Assembly (NCBI RefSeq): GCF_900100075.1
Contig: NZ_FNEG01000001.1
Coordinates: 744,001 to 808,000 of the forward strand
DNA from: Chryseobacterium jejuense
Lineage (GTDB): Bacteria; Bacteroidota; Bacteroidia; Flavobacteriales; Weeksellaceae
Reading direction: 5' to 3'
Length of the DNA stretch: 64,000 nucleotides
The first letter of the stretch is position 1; the number at the start of each line of letters is the position of its first letter. The position numbers and the translations under genes were made by a program. A model generated the notes under the pieces. That model did not search any database. It saw only the letters and a list, made by a program, of their open reading frames with translations, and had not been told where the DNA came from. Below are positions 8,236 to 17,257 of this stretch, in pieces.

Positions 8236-9033
8236 TCAAAAAGCTTTGCTGCTTTTCCTAAGATCTGAAGGTCTGGATTGCGTAAACTCATGAAAAGTAT
8301 CACTAAAGGCACTAATTGAGCTGTAGCCAACATCATCAGCAATTTCGTTAATCGGTTTATCTGTATTGAGCAGCAGCTCAATAGCTTTGATGATTCTCAG
8401 TGTTTTTAGGTATTGGAGAAAAGAAATATCCATATCTGCTTTAAACAGGCGGGACATAGAGCGCTCACTCAATCCGAACCTGGCACTTACATTCGAAAGA
8501 GTCAGTTTTTCTCCCATATTCCATTCAAGATAAGAAGTTATTTTCATCATCTGTTTGTTGTGGGTAGCAGGAAGAATAATAGGTAAGGGTTGTTGATGAG
8601 TTTTAGGAAGAATTTTTTTTAAAGCAACCAGAAATTCAAAGTTTTCATCTTTATCCGTAACATGTTTTTCATCCCACATCTCCGAATATTTTATCATCTG
8701 AATTAACAGTTCCGATGCCGGATAAATTCCCAGTCTGCTGTAAAAAGGATCTGAAATATCATCATGTGCATAAAAATACAGTGAACGAAGAACAGTTGCG
8801 GTATGTCCTATTTCTAAAATATGTTCCATTCCTTGTGGGATCCAGAAGAAGTGTCGGGCTGGTACCACATAAGTCCGGTTATCAATGGTAATATAGGCAA
8901 TGCCGCCTTCTACATAACTCAGCTGTCCCTTTGTATGTTTATGAAAAGGAATCAGTTTTTCTGATTTTTCATGCATAACAAATACACTTTTCTCGTGTTT
9001 ATCGATGTCCGGAAGTGCTGCAATAAGTCCCAT
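8236..9033 (-). CDS. AraC-family regulator with cupin-type sensor domain
   Basis: 265 residues. The N-terminal part (about 10-110) has cupin features, HKHTKGQLSYVEGG and WIPQGMEHIL. The C-terminal 100 residues form the double helix-turn-helix of AraC proteins, KLTLSNVSARFGLSERSMSR and NEIADDVGYSSISAFSDTF. A TTG at 9063 would extend the frame, but it overlaps a perfect minus-strand -7 element (TATATTTG, 9061-9068), so the ATG at 9033 is chosen. It is divergent from an efflux operon and is its likely regulator, sensing a compound exported by it (inference). Confidence 0.85.
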   Translation of the reverse strand: MGLIAALPDIDKHEKSVFVMHEKSEKLIPFHKHTKGQLSYVEGGIAYITIDNRTYVVPARHFFWIPQGMEHILEIGHTATVLRSLYFYAHDDISDPFYSRLGIYPASELLIQMIKYSEMWDEKHVTDKDENFEFLVALKKILPKTHQQPLPIILPATHNKQMMKITSYLEWNMGEKLTLSNVSARFGLSERSMSRLFKADMDISFLQYLKTLRIIKAIELLLNTDKPINEIADDVGYSSISAFSDTFHEFTQSRPSDLRKSSKAF

Positions 9034-9060
9034 AGAAATGTTAAAATAAGAATGAAAATG

Positions 9061-9140
9061 CAAATATAATCATTTGGCCGAAATCATGTAAAACTTGACT
9101 ATTTTAGGTAAATAAAATTTACGAATTGCCAATAAATTTG
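9061..9140. promoter_or_regulatory. divergent promoters and palindrome between AraC gene and efflux operon
   Basis: A minus-strand -7 element TATATTTG (9061-9068) serves the regulator. A plus-strand -7 element TAAATTTG (9133-9140) serves the efflux operon. Between them lies a perfect inverted repeat GTAAAT-AAA-ATTTAC (9108-9122), just where the plus-strand -33 region should be. It is a candidate operator. Confidence 0.5.
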
Positions 9141-9165
9141 CAGTGCAATAATTCGAAAAATTCAA

Positions 9166-10488
9166 ATGAAAATCTATGTCACCGGACTGTTGATGTTAGG
9201 AGCTTCCTACTTTATATCAGCTCAAACAGGCAGTCCACGAAATGATACCATCCGAATCTCCCTAAAAGACGCATGGCAAAGAGCTGAAGAAAACAGCCGT
9301 CATATTAAAATAAATACCATTAGTGTAGACATTGCGGAAGAAGAAGTAAAAGACACCAAGAGAGAACGTCTTCCGGAAATACAAGTGAAAGGATCAGTAG
9401 AAAAAGCATCCAATATTCCCATCTATGAAAACGGAATTTTTTCCAAACCTACCCAACATGAGGTTATCCATACCCTTTACAGAGTAGGAGCCGATTTTTA
9501 CCTGAATATTTACAACGGAAATAAACTCAACCTTAAGATTAAAGAAAACCAGACTTTACAAAAAGTTAAAGAGATTAAGAAAGAACAGGCTGTTTCCGAT
9601 ATCCATTATAAAACAGCAACTCTTTATCTTGAACTTCAGAAAACATTCATCTTCAGGGATCTTATCAAACAGGACATTAAAGATCAGGAAGTACAGCTTA
9701 AAGAAATTAAGTCCTTGTATAAAAACGGAGTAGTTTTAAAAAGTGATGTTTTAAGAATAGAATTGGAACTTTCCAAACGTAAAATGACTTTGGTGACTAT
9801 TGAAAATGATATTCTGATTGCCATGCAGAAGCTGAATATTATTTTAGGAGTTCCGGATGAGCAGACCGTTATTCCGGAAGCACCAGCCAATCAATGGGAT
9901 GCCAATACCACCTATGCAGAATATCTGAAACTAGCATTAGAGCATTCATTTGATTATCATGTTTCCGAAGAGCAAACGGAATTAAGTAAGCTTAAACTTA
10001 AGCAGGTAAAAGCCAATGTAAGCCCTAAAATAGGGATGTACGGAGAGTTTTATTATGCCAATCCACAGATCTTCCTTTATCCTTATAACCCATATTGGTA
10101 TTCATTGGGGATTGTTGGGTTGAAAGCTTCATTTTCAATCTCCTCTCTTTACCACAATACCCATAAAGTGAAGGCTGCTAAGCTTGAGTTTGAAAAAGAA
10201 GAGGAAGCTCACAAAGATACTGAAGATAAGATAAGACAACAGGTAAAAGAAGCGTATTTAAGATATCAGGAAGCTCTTGAACAGATTAAAGTAGCTGAAA
10301 CCAATGTAGCCCAGGCCAAGGAGAATGCCCGTATTATTAAGAACACTTATTTCAATCAAACTTCCCTTATTACAGAGCTTTTGGATGCAGATATCCAGTT
10401 ACTTCAGACAAAATTTGAATTAGAAGCAGCGAAAATCATGGCACAGAACAATTATTATTTATTACAGAATATCACAGGCGTTTTATAA
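9166..10488 (+). CDS. TolC-family outer membrane efflux protein
   Basis: 440 residues with a cleavable signal peptide (MKIYVTGLLMLGASYFISAQ). Two repeated long helical coiled-coil segments, each followed by a beta-strand, are typical of TolC/OprM proteins, with SLKDAWQRAEENS at the start of the first repeat. It would form the trimeric outer-membrane exit channel. It is the first gene of a three-gene efflux operon, six nucleotides before the adaptor gene. Confidence 0.85.
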   Translation: MKIYVTGLLMLGASYFISAQTGSPRNDTIRISLKDAWQRAEENSRHIKINTISVDIAEEEVKDTKRERLPEIQVKGSVEKASNIPIYENGIFSKPTQHEVIHTLYRVGADFYLNIYNGNKLNLKIKENQTLQKVKEIKKEQAVSDIHYKTATLYLELQKTFIFRDLIKQDIKDQEVQLKEIKSLYKNGVVLKSDVLRIELELSKRKMTLVTIENDILIAMQKLNIILGVPDEQTVIPEAPANQWDANTTYAEYLKLALEHSFDYHVSEEQTELSKLKLKQVKANVSPKIGMYGEFYYANPQIFLYPYNPYWYSLGIVGLKASFSISSLYHNTHKVKAAKLEFEKEEEAHKDTEDKIRQQVKEAYLRYQEALEQIKVAETNVAQAKENARIIKNTYFNQTSLITELLDADIQLLQTKFELEAAKIMAQNNYYLLQNITGVL

Positions 10489-10493
10489 ATACA

Positions 10494-11552
10494 ATGAAAA
10501 AAAAATATACCCCAACCGACAGAGTGATTACGAAAATCACAGGATGGATTTCAGTTTTAATCGTTGCCGCACTTGCTGTATGGGGCGGTTTTACCCTTAA
10601 AAGTTACTATAAATATGAGCAAACCAATGATGCTCAGGTTCAGGAATATGTAAACCCGGTGATTTCAAGAGCCGGAGGATTTATTGTCGCTGTAAAATTT
10701 GAGGAAAACCAGGAAGTAAAAAAAGGAGATACTTTATTGTTGATTGATAACCGTGAATATGTTCTTCAGCAAAAACAAACCCAGGCAGCCCTTCAGAAGG
10801 CCCGTGCTCAGCTGAAAGTTTTACAGAGTAATACAGGAACCACAGAGAAAGAAGCGGCGGCGGCACAGGCACAGGTAGATGCTAATAAAGCAAAAGTCTG
10901 GAAACAACAGCTTGATTACAACCGTTATAAGAAGCTTTATGATGAAGAATCTGCCACTAAACAGAGATTGGAAGACGTAAAAGCCACATTGGATGTTAAT
11001 GAAAGTGATTATCAATCCTCTCAGGACAATTATGCAGCTTCAGTCTCTAAAATTAATGATATTCAGGCGGAAAAAACAGTAGTACAGGCAGAAATTGCAA
11101 GATTGGAAGCCCTATTAGACCGTCATAAATTAGATGTGAGCTATACAGCAGTAGTGGCTTCATACGATGGAAGAATGGGACGAAGAACCGTTGAAGTAGG
11201 GCAGATGATTGATGCCGGAGAAACGCTGGCCTTCATCGTTAATAATGAAACAGATAAATGGGTAGTAGCCAATTATAAGGAAACGCAAATCAAGGATATG
11301 AAAATTGGAGATCAGGTGAAAATTGTTGCAGATTCTTATCCTGACAGAGAGTTTCAGGGAAAGATTATTTCCCTATCACCGGCAACTGGTTCCAGCTTTT
11401 CATTATTACCACCCGATAACTCTACAGGAAACTATGTGAAAATTGTACAGCGTATTCCTGTAAGAATTAAAGTAGAAGGAAAAAGAAAAGATATCGATAT
11501 TCTCAAAATGGGAATGAACGTCAACGTTTACGCCAATAAAAAACATTCCTAA
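10494..11552 (+). CDS. HlyD/EmrA-type membrane fusion protein
   Basis: 352 residues with one N-terminal membrane segment (about 17-37). A lipoyl-type half motif (NPVISRAGGFIVAVKFEENQ) precedes a long coiled coil rich in Ala, Gln and Glu (about 95-205). The second lipoyl half (VVASYDGRMGRRTVEVGQM) and beta-barrel follow. This is the EmrA-like periplasmic adaptor linking the MFS pump to the TolC protein. Its stop codon overlaps the start of the MFS gene by one base, so the two are translationally coupled. Confidence 0.9.
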   Translation: MKKKYTPTDRVITKITGWISVLIVAALAVWGGFTLKSYYKYEQTNDAQVQEYVNPVISRAGGFIVAVKFEENQEVKKGDTLLLIDNREYVLQQKQTQAALQKARAQLKVLQSNTGTTEKEAAAAQAQVDANKAKVWKQQLDYNRYKKLYDEESATKQRLEDVKATLDVNESDYQSSQDNYAASVSKINDIQAEKTVVQAEIARLEALLDRHKLDVSYTAVVASYDGRMGRRTVEVGQMIDAGETLAFIVNNETDKWVVANYKETQIKDMKIGDQVKIVADSYPDREFQGKIISLSPATGSSFSLLPPDNSTGNYVKIVQRIPVRIKVEGKRKDIDILKMGMNVNVYANKKHS

Positions 11553-13144
11553 TGGCTAAAAGACAAATGCCCTTTTTTAAAAGATGGGTGCCGGAATGGT
11601 TGGTGAAAATTATTCTTTTCTCTATGACCTTACCGGGAATTATCATATTCTTCCTGCCGCTTACAAACATCAATGCGGCGGCAGGGTACTATGGAAGCGA
11701 GCCTGCTGATATTCAGTTTTCAGTAGCGTTATTTTATGCCGGATATGTAGGGTTTTATTGTCTGGAAAGAAGATTTTTTAGTTTTCTAGCTGCAAAGGAG
11801 TATTTTCTGATATTTACCACTTTGCAGATCCTGGCCTGCCTCATTTGTTACTTTACCCGTGATGTGTATGTTCTTTTTCCGGTGCGTTTTATCCAGGGAA
11901 TGTTGTTTGCCGGGAATGTAAACCTTTCATTAACATTAATTTTTACACGATTAAGCAGTGAAAGAGGGCGAGAGATCAGTTTTTCGGTATTCTTTGGGAT
12001 TCTGATTTGTGCGTTACCTTTTAATAACCTGATTACAGCAGATCTTATTGATTCTTATAATTTTAATATTGTTTACAAAACAGCTATATTCTCTTACCTG
12101 CCCGGACTTATTTTCCTGACATTGACCATGACGAATTACAGGCCCAATGTAAGGTTTCACCTGTATAAACTGGATTGGCAGAGTTTTGCTGTTTTCAGTA
12201 CCATTTTGGTGCTGGTAGGATATGTTACCATCTTCGGCCAGGAATATTATTGGCTTGAAGATAAGAGGATTTTAGGAAGTATAATCACCATCATAGTATT
12301 GATAGGGTTATCAATCTTCCGTCAGAATTCGATTAAAAGACCTTATATAGACCTTAGGATTTTTAAATACAGAAATTTTAAAGTAGGATTGCTGATTCTA
12401 TTCGTTATGTATATTTGCCGTTTCGCTTCGGGAATTACCAATAGCTATTTTGCGACAGAGCTGCATCTGGATCCGTTTTATATTTCCTATATCAATGTTT
12501 TTAATCTTTCGGGGTTAGTTATTGGGGTTATCATTGCCTGTTGTATGGTTTTACAGAAAAAGAAAATACAATATGTCTGGGGGCCGGGTTTTTTGATGCT
12601 GCTTTTGTTTCATGCTTTGATGTATTATTCCTTTGATGTACAGGCAAATGAATTCAATTATTATATTCCATTATTTCTGCAGGGGTTGGGAGTAGGATTA
12701 ATAATGGTTCCGACTATTATATTTATCATATCATCTGTTCCTGCTTCTATTGGGCCATCTGCTGCGGCAACCGCTTTAGCAATCCGTTATTTTGGGTTTT
12801 GTGCAAGTATAGCACTGATTAATTTCTTTGAACTTTTCGAGAAAAGCCGTCACTATAATGCATTTCAGGACCATGTAACAGCAGTTGATCCCTTTGTAAA
12901 AGATTTTCTTCATAAACAGACGGCTAAACTTACAGCCAAAGGAATGCTTGAGGACCATGCGGTGAAGGCGTCCAATAAATTATTGGTAGGAAGACTTAAT
13001 GTACAGGATCATGTACGTTTTGCGATGGATTATTACGAAATGATGGTATGGCTTTTGGCTGGGGCACTGTTATTGATAATTCTTTTTCCATACCTGAACC
13101 GTACAGCTCTTTATTTAAAGTCCCGCAGGTTATCTCCTGCATAA
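11552..13144 (+). CDS. MFS efflux transporter, EmrB-like
   Basis: 530 residues and about fourteen hydrophobic segments, the topology of the DHA2 drug:H+ antiporters that work with EmrA/TolC partners. A conserved arginine occurs in the helix reading PVRFIQGMLF. Gene order TolC-adaptor-MFS with coupled translation supports a tripartite pump. The substrate cannot be read from sequence. A hydrophilic C-terminal loop contains charged helices before the final membrane segment. Confidence 0.85.
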   Translation: MAKRQMPFFKRWVPEWLVKIILFSMTLPGIIIFFLPLTNINAAAGYYGSEPADIQFSVALFYAGYVGFYCLERRFFSFLAAKEYFLIFTTLQILACLICYFTRDVYVLFPVRFIQGMLFAGNVNLSLTLIFTRLSSERGREISFSVFFGILICALPFNNLITADLIDSYNFNIVYKTAIFSYLPGLIFLTLTMTNYRPNVRFHLYKLDWQSFAVFSTILVLVGYVTIFGQEYYWLEDKRILGSIITIIVLIGLSIFRQNSIKRPYIDLRIFKYRNFKVGLLILFVMYICRFASGITNSYFATELHLDPFYISYINVFNLSGLVIGVIIACCMVLQKKKIQYVWGPGFLMLLLFHALMYYSFDVQANEFNYYIPLFLQGLGVGLIMVPTIIFIISSVPASIGPSAAATALAIRYFGFCASIALINFFELFEKSRHYNAFQDHVTAVDPFVKDFLHKQTAKLTAKGMLEDHAVKASNKLLVGRLNVQDHVRFAMDYYEMMVWLLAGALLLIILFPYLNRTALYLKSRRLSPA

Positions 13145-13195
13145 ATAGTAATTTTAAAAGTATAGCTTATTAGCTAATTTTATAGTGAGAGTGCT

Positions 13196-13228
13196 GAGGC
13201 TGCCTTTTTTAAGGCAGTCTCTTTTGTT
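13196..13228 (+). terminator. terminator of efflux operon
   Basis: GAGGCTGCCTT and AAGGCAGTCTC form an 11-bp stem with one mismatch, followed by CTTTTGTTT. Confidence 0.7.
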
Positions 13229-13271
13229 TAGTTGATGAAAAAATAATGGCCGAAACTGTTTGTTTTTTGTC

Positions 13272-13303
13272 ATTGCAGCCAGATGACATTCTCTGTACAT
13301 TTG
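13272..13303 (+). promoter_or_regulatory. promoter of GlxA-type regulator gene
   Basis: ATTG (13272-13275), 20 bp, then a perfect TACATTTG -7 element (13296-13303), 18 nt before the ATG at 13322. Confidence 0.6.
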
Positions 13304-13321
13304 CATCATAAAGACTGAGAT

Positions 13322-14323
13322 ATGGAAAATGTAGCACAACAGACACAGATAAAAAATATAGCACTTTTGGTTTTGCCGCAGGTTCAGTTGTTAGATGTTG
13401 CCGGACCCTGCGATGTATTTACTGCAGCCAATCTCTTTTCGCCGGATGATAAAACCGGTCTGAAATATCAGGTTCATCTGATATCCGGCACTTCAGACAA
13501 AATAATATATTCCAGTTCGGGAATTCCTTTACCATGTACCCACACTATTTATGATATAGATTTTCCGGTAGATACCTTGCTGGTTGCCGGTACAGATCTT
13601 AGAACATTAGATAATATTAATCCTGATCTTTATGCTTATCTGCAGAATGTTATAGGACGCATAAGACGCATAGGATCTGTTTGTGTAGGAGCTTTTGTTC
13701 TGGCTAAAGCAGGACTGTTAACAGGAAAGCAGGTAACTACTCATTGGAAATATGCTGATATGTTACAGCGAATGTATCCCGATCTGGAAGTAAATGTCAA
13801 TCCGTTCTTTATTCAGGATCAGGGTATTTACACTTCAGGAGGTGTCTCTTCCGGAATAGATCTGGCATTAGCATTATTGGAAGAGGATTTTGGAAAACCA
13901 ATTGCTTCGGAAGTAGCTAAACATCTCGTTTTACATTTGAAAAGACCCGGAGTGCAATCTCAGTTTGGAAATGCTGTTTCCGATTATGAAATGTTATCAT
14001 CCTTCACAAAAGAAATCAGGGATTTGCTTAAAGATAAGCTCAGCCAAGCCATCAGTATAGAATTTATGGCTGAATCTGTACATATGAGTGTTCGTAATTT
14101 CTCAAGGGTATTTTTGAAAGAATCGGGAATGACTCCTGGGAAATTCCTTGAAAAAATGAGACTGGATCAGGCTAAAAACATGTTGGAATATACAGATATG
14201 AGCATCGATATGATTGCTGAAAAATGCGGCTTCGCTACGGTGGTCTCTCTTCGAAGGTTATTTTTGAAATACCTCTCCATTTCTCCGTCACAATACCGAA
14301 AAACCTGTAACGGAACAGAATAA
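13322..14323 (+). CDS. GlxA-family regulator (DJ-1/PfpI domain plus AraC HTH)
   Basis: 333 residues. Residues 12-190 are a DJ-1/PfpI fold with the nucleophile-elbow cysteine in GSVCVGAFVLAKAGLL and the following TTHW. The last 100 residues are an AraC helix-turn-helix (SIEFMAESVHMSVRNFSRVF and MIAEKCGFATVVSLRRLF). GlxA-type regulators sense small metabolites through the N-domain (family knowledge), but the ligand is unknown here. The next gene encodes a second DJ-1 protein without HTH. Confidence 0.88.
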   Translation: MENVAQQTQIKNIALLVLPQVQLLDVAGPCDVFTAANLFSPDDKTGLKYQVHLISGTSDKIIYSSSGIPLPCTHTIYDIDFPVDTLLVAGTDLRTLDNINPDLYAYLQNVIGRIRRIGSVCVGAFVLAKAGLLTGKQVTTHWKYADMLQRMYPDLEVNVNPFFIQDQGIYTSGGVSSGIDLALALLEEDFGKPIASEVAKHLVLHLKRPGVQSQFGNAVSDYEMLSSFTKEIRDLLKDKLSQAISIEFMAESVHMSVRNFSRVFLKESGMTPGKFLEKMRLDQAKNMLEYTDMSIDMIAEKCGFATVVSLRRLFLKYLSISPSQYRKTCNGTE

Positions 14324-14417
14324 TTCTTTTCATTTTTTGAATAATGAAAGCTGATAATCAATGGTCAGCAGGGAAAACTATGTCTTTATTTAAATAAATA
14401 ATTTTTAAAATATCATT

Positions 14418-15050
14418 ATGAATCAACAACAAAAGAACAAGACAATGAATGTGGCATTTTTGATTTATGATCAGGTAGAAGCGCTTGATCTGAATGGTCC
14501 GCTGGATGTTTTTATTAAAGCAGATGTAATCTCTACAGGAAGTTATCATTGCTATACCGTTGGACAAACTAAAGAAGCGGTATTCATGGAAGCCAATACC
14601 ATGTCTATTATTCCAACATATGATGTGAAAACAGCTCCTCAGCCGGATATGATCGTCATTCCGGGAGCGAATCCGGATCGTGTGATGGAATGCCTGGAGG
14701 ATAATGATTTCCAAAATACAGTTATGCAATGGATAAAAGATCAGTATTATAATGGAGTTACTGTTTTCACAGTGTGTACAGGAAGTATGCACTTATCCAA
14801 AACAGGAATATTAGACCATCATGAAATTACAACCCACTCTATGTTGTTGGATACTTTGGAACAGTATAATCCAAAGAGTATCGTTAAAAGAGACGCTAGA
14901 TTTGTAGATCAGGGACAATTGATTACCACAGCAGGAATAACCGCAGGAATAGATGCGGCTTTGTATCTGGTAGGAAAACACCATGGACAAGAATTGGTAG
15001 AGACCATTGTGACACTTTTTGAATACCAGCAGCAGGAATTTAAAAACTAA
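14418..15050 (+). CDS. DJ-1/PfpI-family protein
   Basis: 210 residues. It has the same fold as the N-domain of the preceding regulator but no DNA-binding part. The elbow cysteine lies in FTVCTGSMHLSKTGIL, followed by TTHS. The start at 14418 gives a polar leader (MNQQQKNKT); an internal ATG would begin directly at MNVAFLIYDQ. It may be an isocyanide-hydratase-type or glyoxalase-type enzyme, or a sensor paralog. The adjacency suggests regulator and target from the same ancestor. Confidence 0.82.
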   Translation: MNQQQKNKTMNVAFLIYDQVEALDLNGPLDVFIKADVISTGSYHCYTVGQTKEAVFMEANTMSIIPTYDVKTAPQPDMIVIPGANPDRVMECLEDNDFQNTVMQWIKDQYYNGVTVFTVCTGSMHLSKTGILDHHEITTHSMLLDTLEQYNPKSIVKRDARFVDQGQLITTAGITAGIDAALYLVGKHHGQELVETIVTLFEYQQQEFKN

Positions 15051-15136
15051 TCACACCAATGTTTTCACAAATAACACAAATTACAGCTCTTTGATTATTG
15101 AAAATGACCTGCATATCAGAATAACACACCAAGAAA

Positions 15137-15208
15137 AATCTGCGTAATTGGTGAAATCTGCGGGAGATGTTAAAAGCAAAAGGTATCGGCGGGCCAAAGG
15201 CCCGCCGA
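15137..15208. repeat. AATCTGCG-type repeat and GC-rich hairpin
   Basis: AATCTGCGTAATTGGTGAAA and a following ATCTGCGGGAG resemble the unit at 3033-3340. A perfect hairpin TCGGCGGGCC-AAA-GGCCCGCCGA follows at 15186-15208, 24 nt beyond the stop of the minus-strand S66 peptidase. It may terminate transcription from both sides; a related GGCGGGTT hairpin is at 44010-44029. Confidence 0.6.
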
Positions 15209-15232
15209 AACCCATTTATAAAATCCTAAATT

Positions 15233-16267
15233 TTATAAAACTCCACTTTCCAATATAGAAAAAGTTTGATCTAAACAATTGATTTCAGCCAATCTACCAT
15301 ACGGAATGGTGAAAGTAGGGCAGGTATGACCAAAATCCATCTGTGTAATAACTGGTAAATCATATAAACCTTCTTCATCCAGTACCTTTAATAATTCATT
15401 TTCATATTCTTCAGCATACAGGTTATCATAAGGTCTCCCGAAAATAATTCCTTTGGCATTTTTCAGAATCCCCGTAGCAGCGTAATTCCGAAGCCAATAT
15501 TTTACATAATTTGGGTGAGGTTTGTCTTCTGAGGTTTCAAAAAACAGAATACAGTCTTTCCACATCTCAGAATCCGGCCAGTAATCGGTTCCTTTAAGCA
15601 TCTCTAAAACTTCTATACAACCACCAATTAATGGTCCCTGAACAATAGAATTCCCTCTGATAAAACGCCATCCTGTAGGTGGAGTTAGTTTTCTTTTTAT
15701 ATCCTGTAGGGAGGGATCAAACCAATCTAGGAATTCAGTGGTCCAGCCTTCTGGATTAGGATGAACTTGCCCAATAACAGAAGGAGAGAACAATGTTCGT
15801 TTAATATCATTGATCTGGTAATCATGCATAGCTCCGTTTTCAGCAAAACCAACCAATAGGGAAGTGCCATAGAATGAACTTAAACCTGCTTTGAGGCAGA
15901 TAAAATGGGTAATGGTACTGTCAGAAAATCCCAGGAATATTTTAGGGTTATTTTTAATGATATCAAGATCAATATATTTCAGCATCCGGATGCTGTCATC
16001 ACCACCAATATTCGAAATAATAGCTTTTATGGAAGGATCTGAAAACGCTTCCATAAGATCATTTGCTCTGGCTTCCGGATTATTGTAGATCCATTGGGCA
16101 GATTGCAACGCATGTTTGGTTTCTGTAACTTCCAGATTAAAGATCTGATTCAGTCGTTCTTTACCTTTTAAATATCTGTATGGCAGATCGCCGGCAGCAC
16201 CCCAGGACATGGAAATGCTTGCCACTTTATCACCATCAACTAATCTTTGGGGAGTAATTAATTTCAT
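15233..16267 (-). CDS. S66-family serine peptidase, MccF-like
   Basis: 344 residues. The S66 triad is visible: S115 in FLGFSDST, E244 in FFETSED and H314 in DFGHT. This closely follows the spacing of S118/E243/H311 in MccF, the enzyme giving immunity to microcin C. LD-carboxypeptidases of the same family recycle murein peptides, so either role is possible. W175 and W182 lie where MccF has its stacking tryptophan region. There is no signal peptide, so it acts in the cytoplasm. No microcin-type genes are nearby. Confidence 0.85.
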   Translation of the reverse strand: MKLITPQRLVDGDKVASISMSWGAAGDLPYRYLKGKERLNQIFNLEVTETKHALQSAQWIYNNPEARANDLMEAFSDPSIKAIISNIGGDDSIRMLKYIDLDIIKNNPKIFLGFSDSTITHFICLKAGLSSFYGTSLLVGFAENGAMHDYQINDIKRTLFSPSVIGQVHPNPEGWTTEFLDWFDPSLQDIKRKLTPPTGWRFIRGNSIVQGPLIGGCIEVLEMLKGTDYWPDSEMWKDCILFFETSEDKPHPNYVKYWLRNYAATGILKNAKGIIFGRPYDNLYAEEYENELLKVLDEEGLYDLPVITQMDFGHTCPTFTIPYGRLAEINCLDQTFSILESGVL

Positions 16268-16584
16268 AACTATTAGACTGTAATAAAACAGAAAATTTTG
16301 TTTGGAAATGATTTAAGTGTTTGGAAAATAAACCAATAATGACCTTTTATGGCCACTTTGTTCAAAAATAGGACATCTTTATAAGAAATCCAATGATAAA
16401 CAGTAAAAAATGACCCCATTGAATTTTGAGCTGAGGATTTACAAATTTTGATTTATAAAGAGATTCTTTGGAAGGTTAATACCTGTTTACATTTTTTTTA
16501 GAAAAAAATAATTTTCATAATTAATTTATAAACAGATATTTGCTGATTTGTAGTAAAAAAATATGATAAAAAAGTCTAAAAAAG

Positions 16585-16615
16585 CTTGGCTTTAAAGGAG
16601 ATTTTTCTATCTTTG
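16585..16615 (+). promoter_or_regulatory. promoter of tRNA-Lys cluster
   Basis: TTG (16586-16588), then TATCTTTG (16608-16615), 19 bp apart: the Bacteroidota promoter consensus. A CCCTTAAACAAAGGG hairpin follows near the start of the transcript. The same promoter and hairpin precede the fourth tRNA at 22566. The 16268-16584 stretch upstream is AT-rich and holds no gene I can support. Confidence 0.75.
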
Positions 16616-16658
16616 CAGTCCCTTAAACAAAGGGATTTACTTAAAAAAGTAAGTGGCC

Positions 16659-16731
16659 GACTCGGTAGCTCAGCTGGTAGAGCAATACACTTTTAATGTA
16701 TGGGTCCTGGGTTCGAATCCCAGCCGGGTCA
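16659..16731 (+). tRNA. tRNA-Lys (anticodon TTT), copy 1
   Basis: 73 nt with complete cloverleaf: acceptor GACTCGG/CCGGGTC, D-arm GCTC/GAGC, anticodon loop CTTTTAA (TTT at 16692-16694), T-loop TTCGAAT and discriminator A. CCA is not encoded. Confidence 0.97.
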
Positions 16732-16797
16732 CAAACTAAAAAGAACTACAATTTTAGTAGTTTAAAAAAAATAATTTACTTGAAAAAGTAGGTGGCC

Positions 16798-16870
16798 GAC
16801 TCGGTAGCTCAGCTGGTAGAGCAATACACTTTTAATGTATGGGTCCTGGGTTCGAATCCCAGCCGGGTCA
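16798..16870 (+). tRNA. tRNA-Lys (anticodon TTT), copy 2
   Basis: Identical to copy 1. It starts 139 bp after it and sits in a repeated unit that includes the preceding ACTT.AAAAAGTA leader. Confidence 0.97.
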
Positions 16871-16938
16871 CAAACTAAAGAGAACTACAATCTTAGTAGT
16901 TCTCTGAAAAAATAATTTACTTGAGAAAGTAAGTGGCC

Positions 16939-17011
16939 GACTCGGTAGCTCAGCTGGTAGAGCAATACACTTTTAATGTATGGGTCCTGGGTTCGAATCC
17001 CAGCCGGGTCA
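16939..17011 (+). tRNA. tRNA-Lys (anticodon TTT), copy 3
   Basis: Identical to copies 1 and 2, 141 bp after copy 2. It is followed by a full terminator, so the three are probably one transcript. Confidence 0.97.
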
Positions 17012-17022
17012 CAAACTAAAGA

Positions 17023-17056
17023 GAACTACTGTTTTCAGTGGTTCTTTTTGTTTTTT
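17023..17056 (+). terminator. terminator of tRNA cluster
   Basis: GAACTACT/AGTGGTTC stem followed by a long T run. Weaker versions of the same hairpin lie between the tRNA copies. Confidence 0.75.
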
Positions 17057-17257
17057 GTCAACGCTTCTTGTTGAATACATACCTTTACTTTTATCTTATT
17101 ATTTCTTATTATCATTTTCAGAATAAATGTATCATCCAGGATACATCCTGAAAGTTTGCAAACGTATTTCAGAAGCGAAATAAAGAGCCTAAGGAATACA
17201 TATTCATATCTACAATTAATACTAGTATATTTATATCCGAAAAACTATTAGAAGTCC

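Noticed and set aside
9034..9063. TTG start extending the AraC protein by ten residues
   Set aside because: The TTG overlaps a perfect minus-strand -7 promoter element, so it would not lie in the transcript.
14358..14792. Minus-strand frame of 144 codons
   Set aside because: It lies opposite the DJ-1 gene, is rich in Ile, His and Arg as expected of an antisense shadow, and has no family features.
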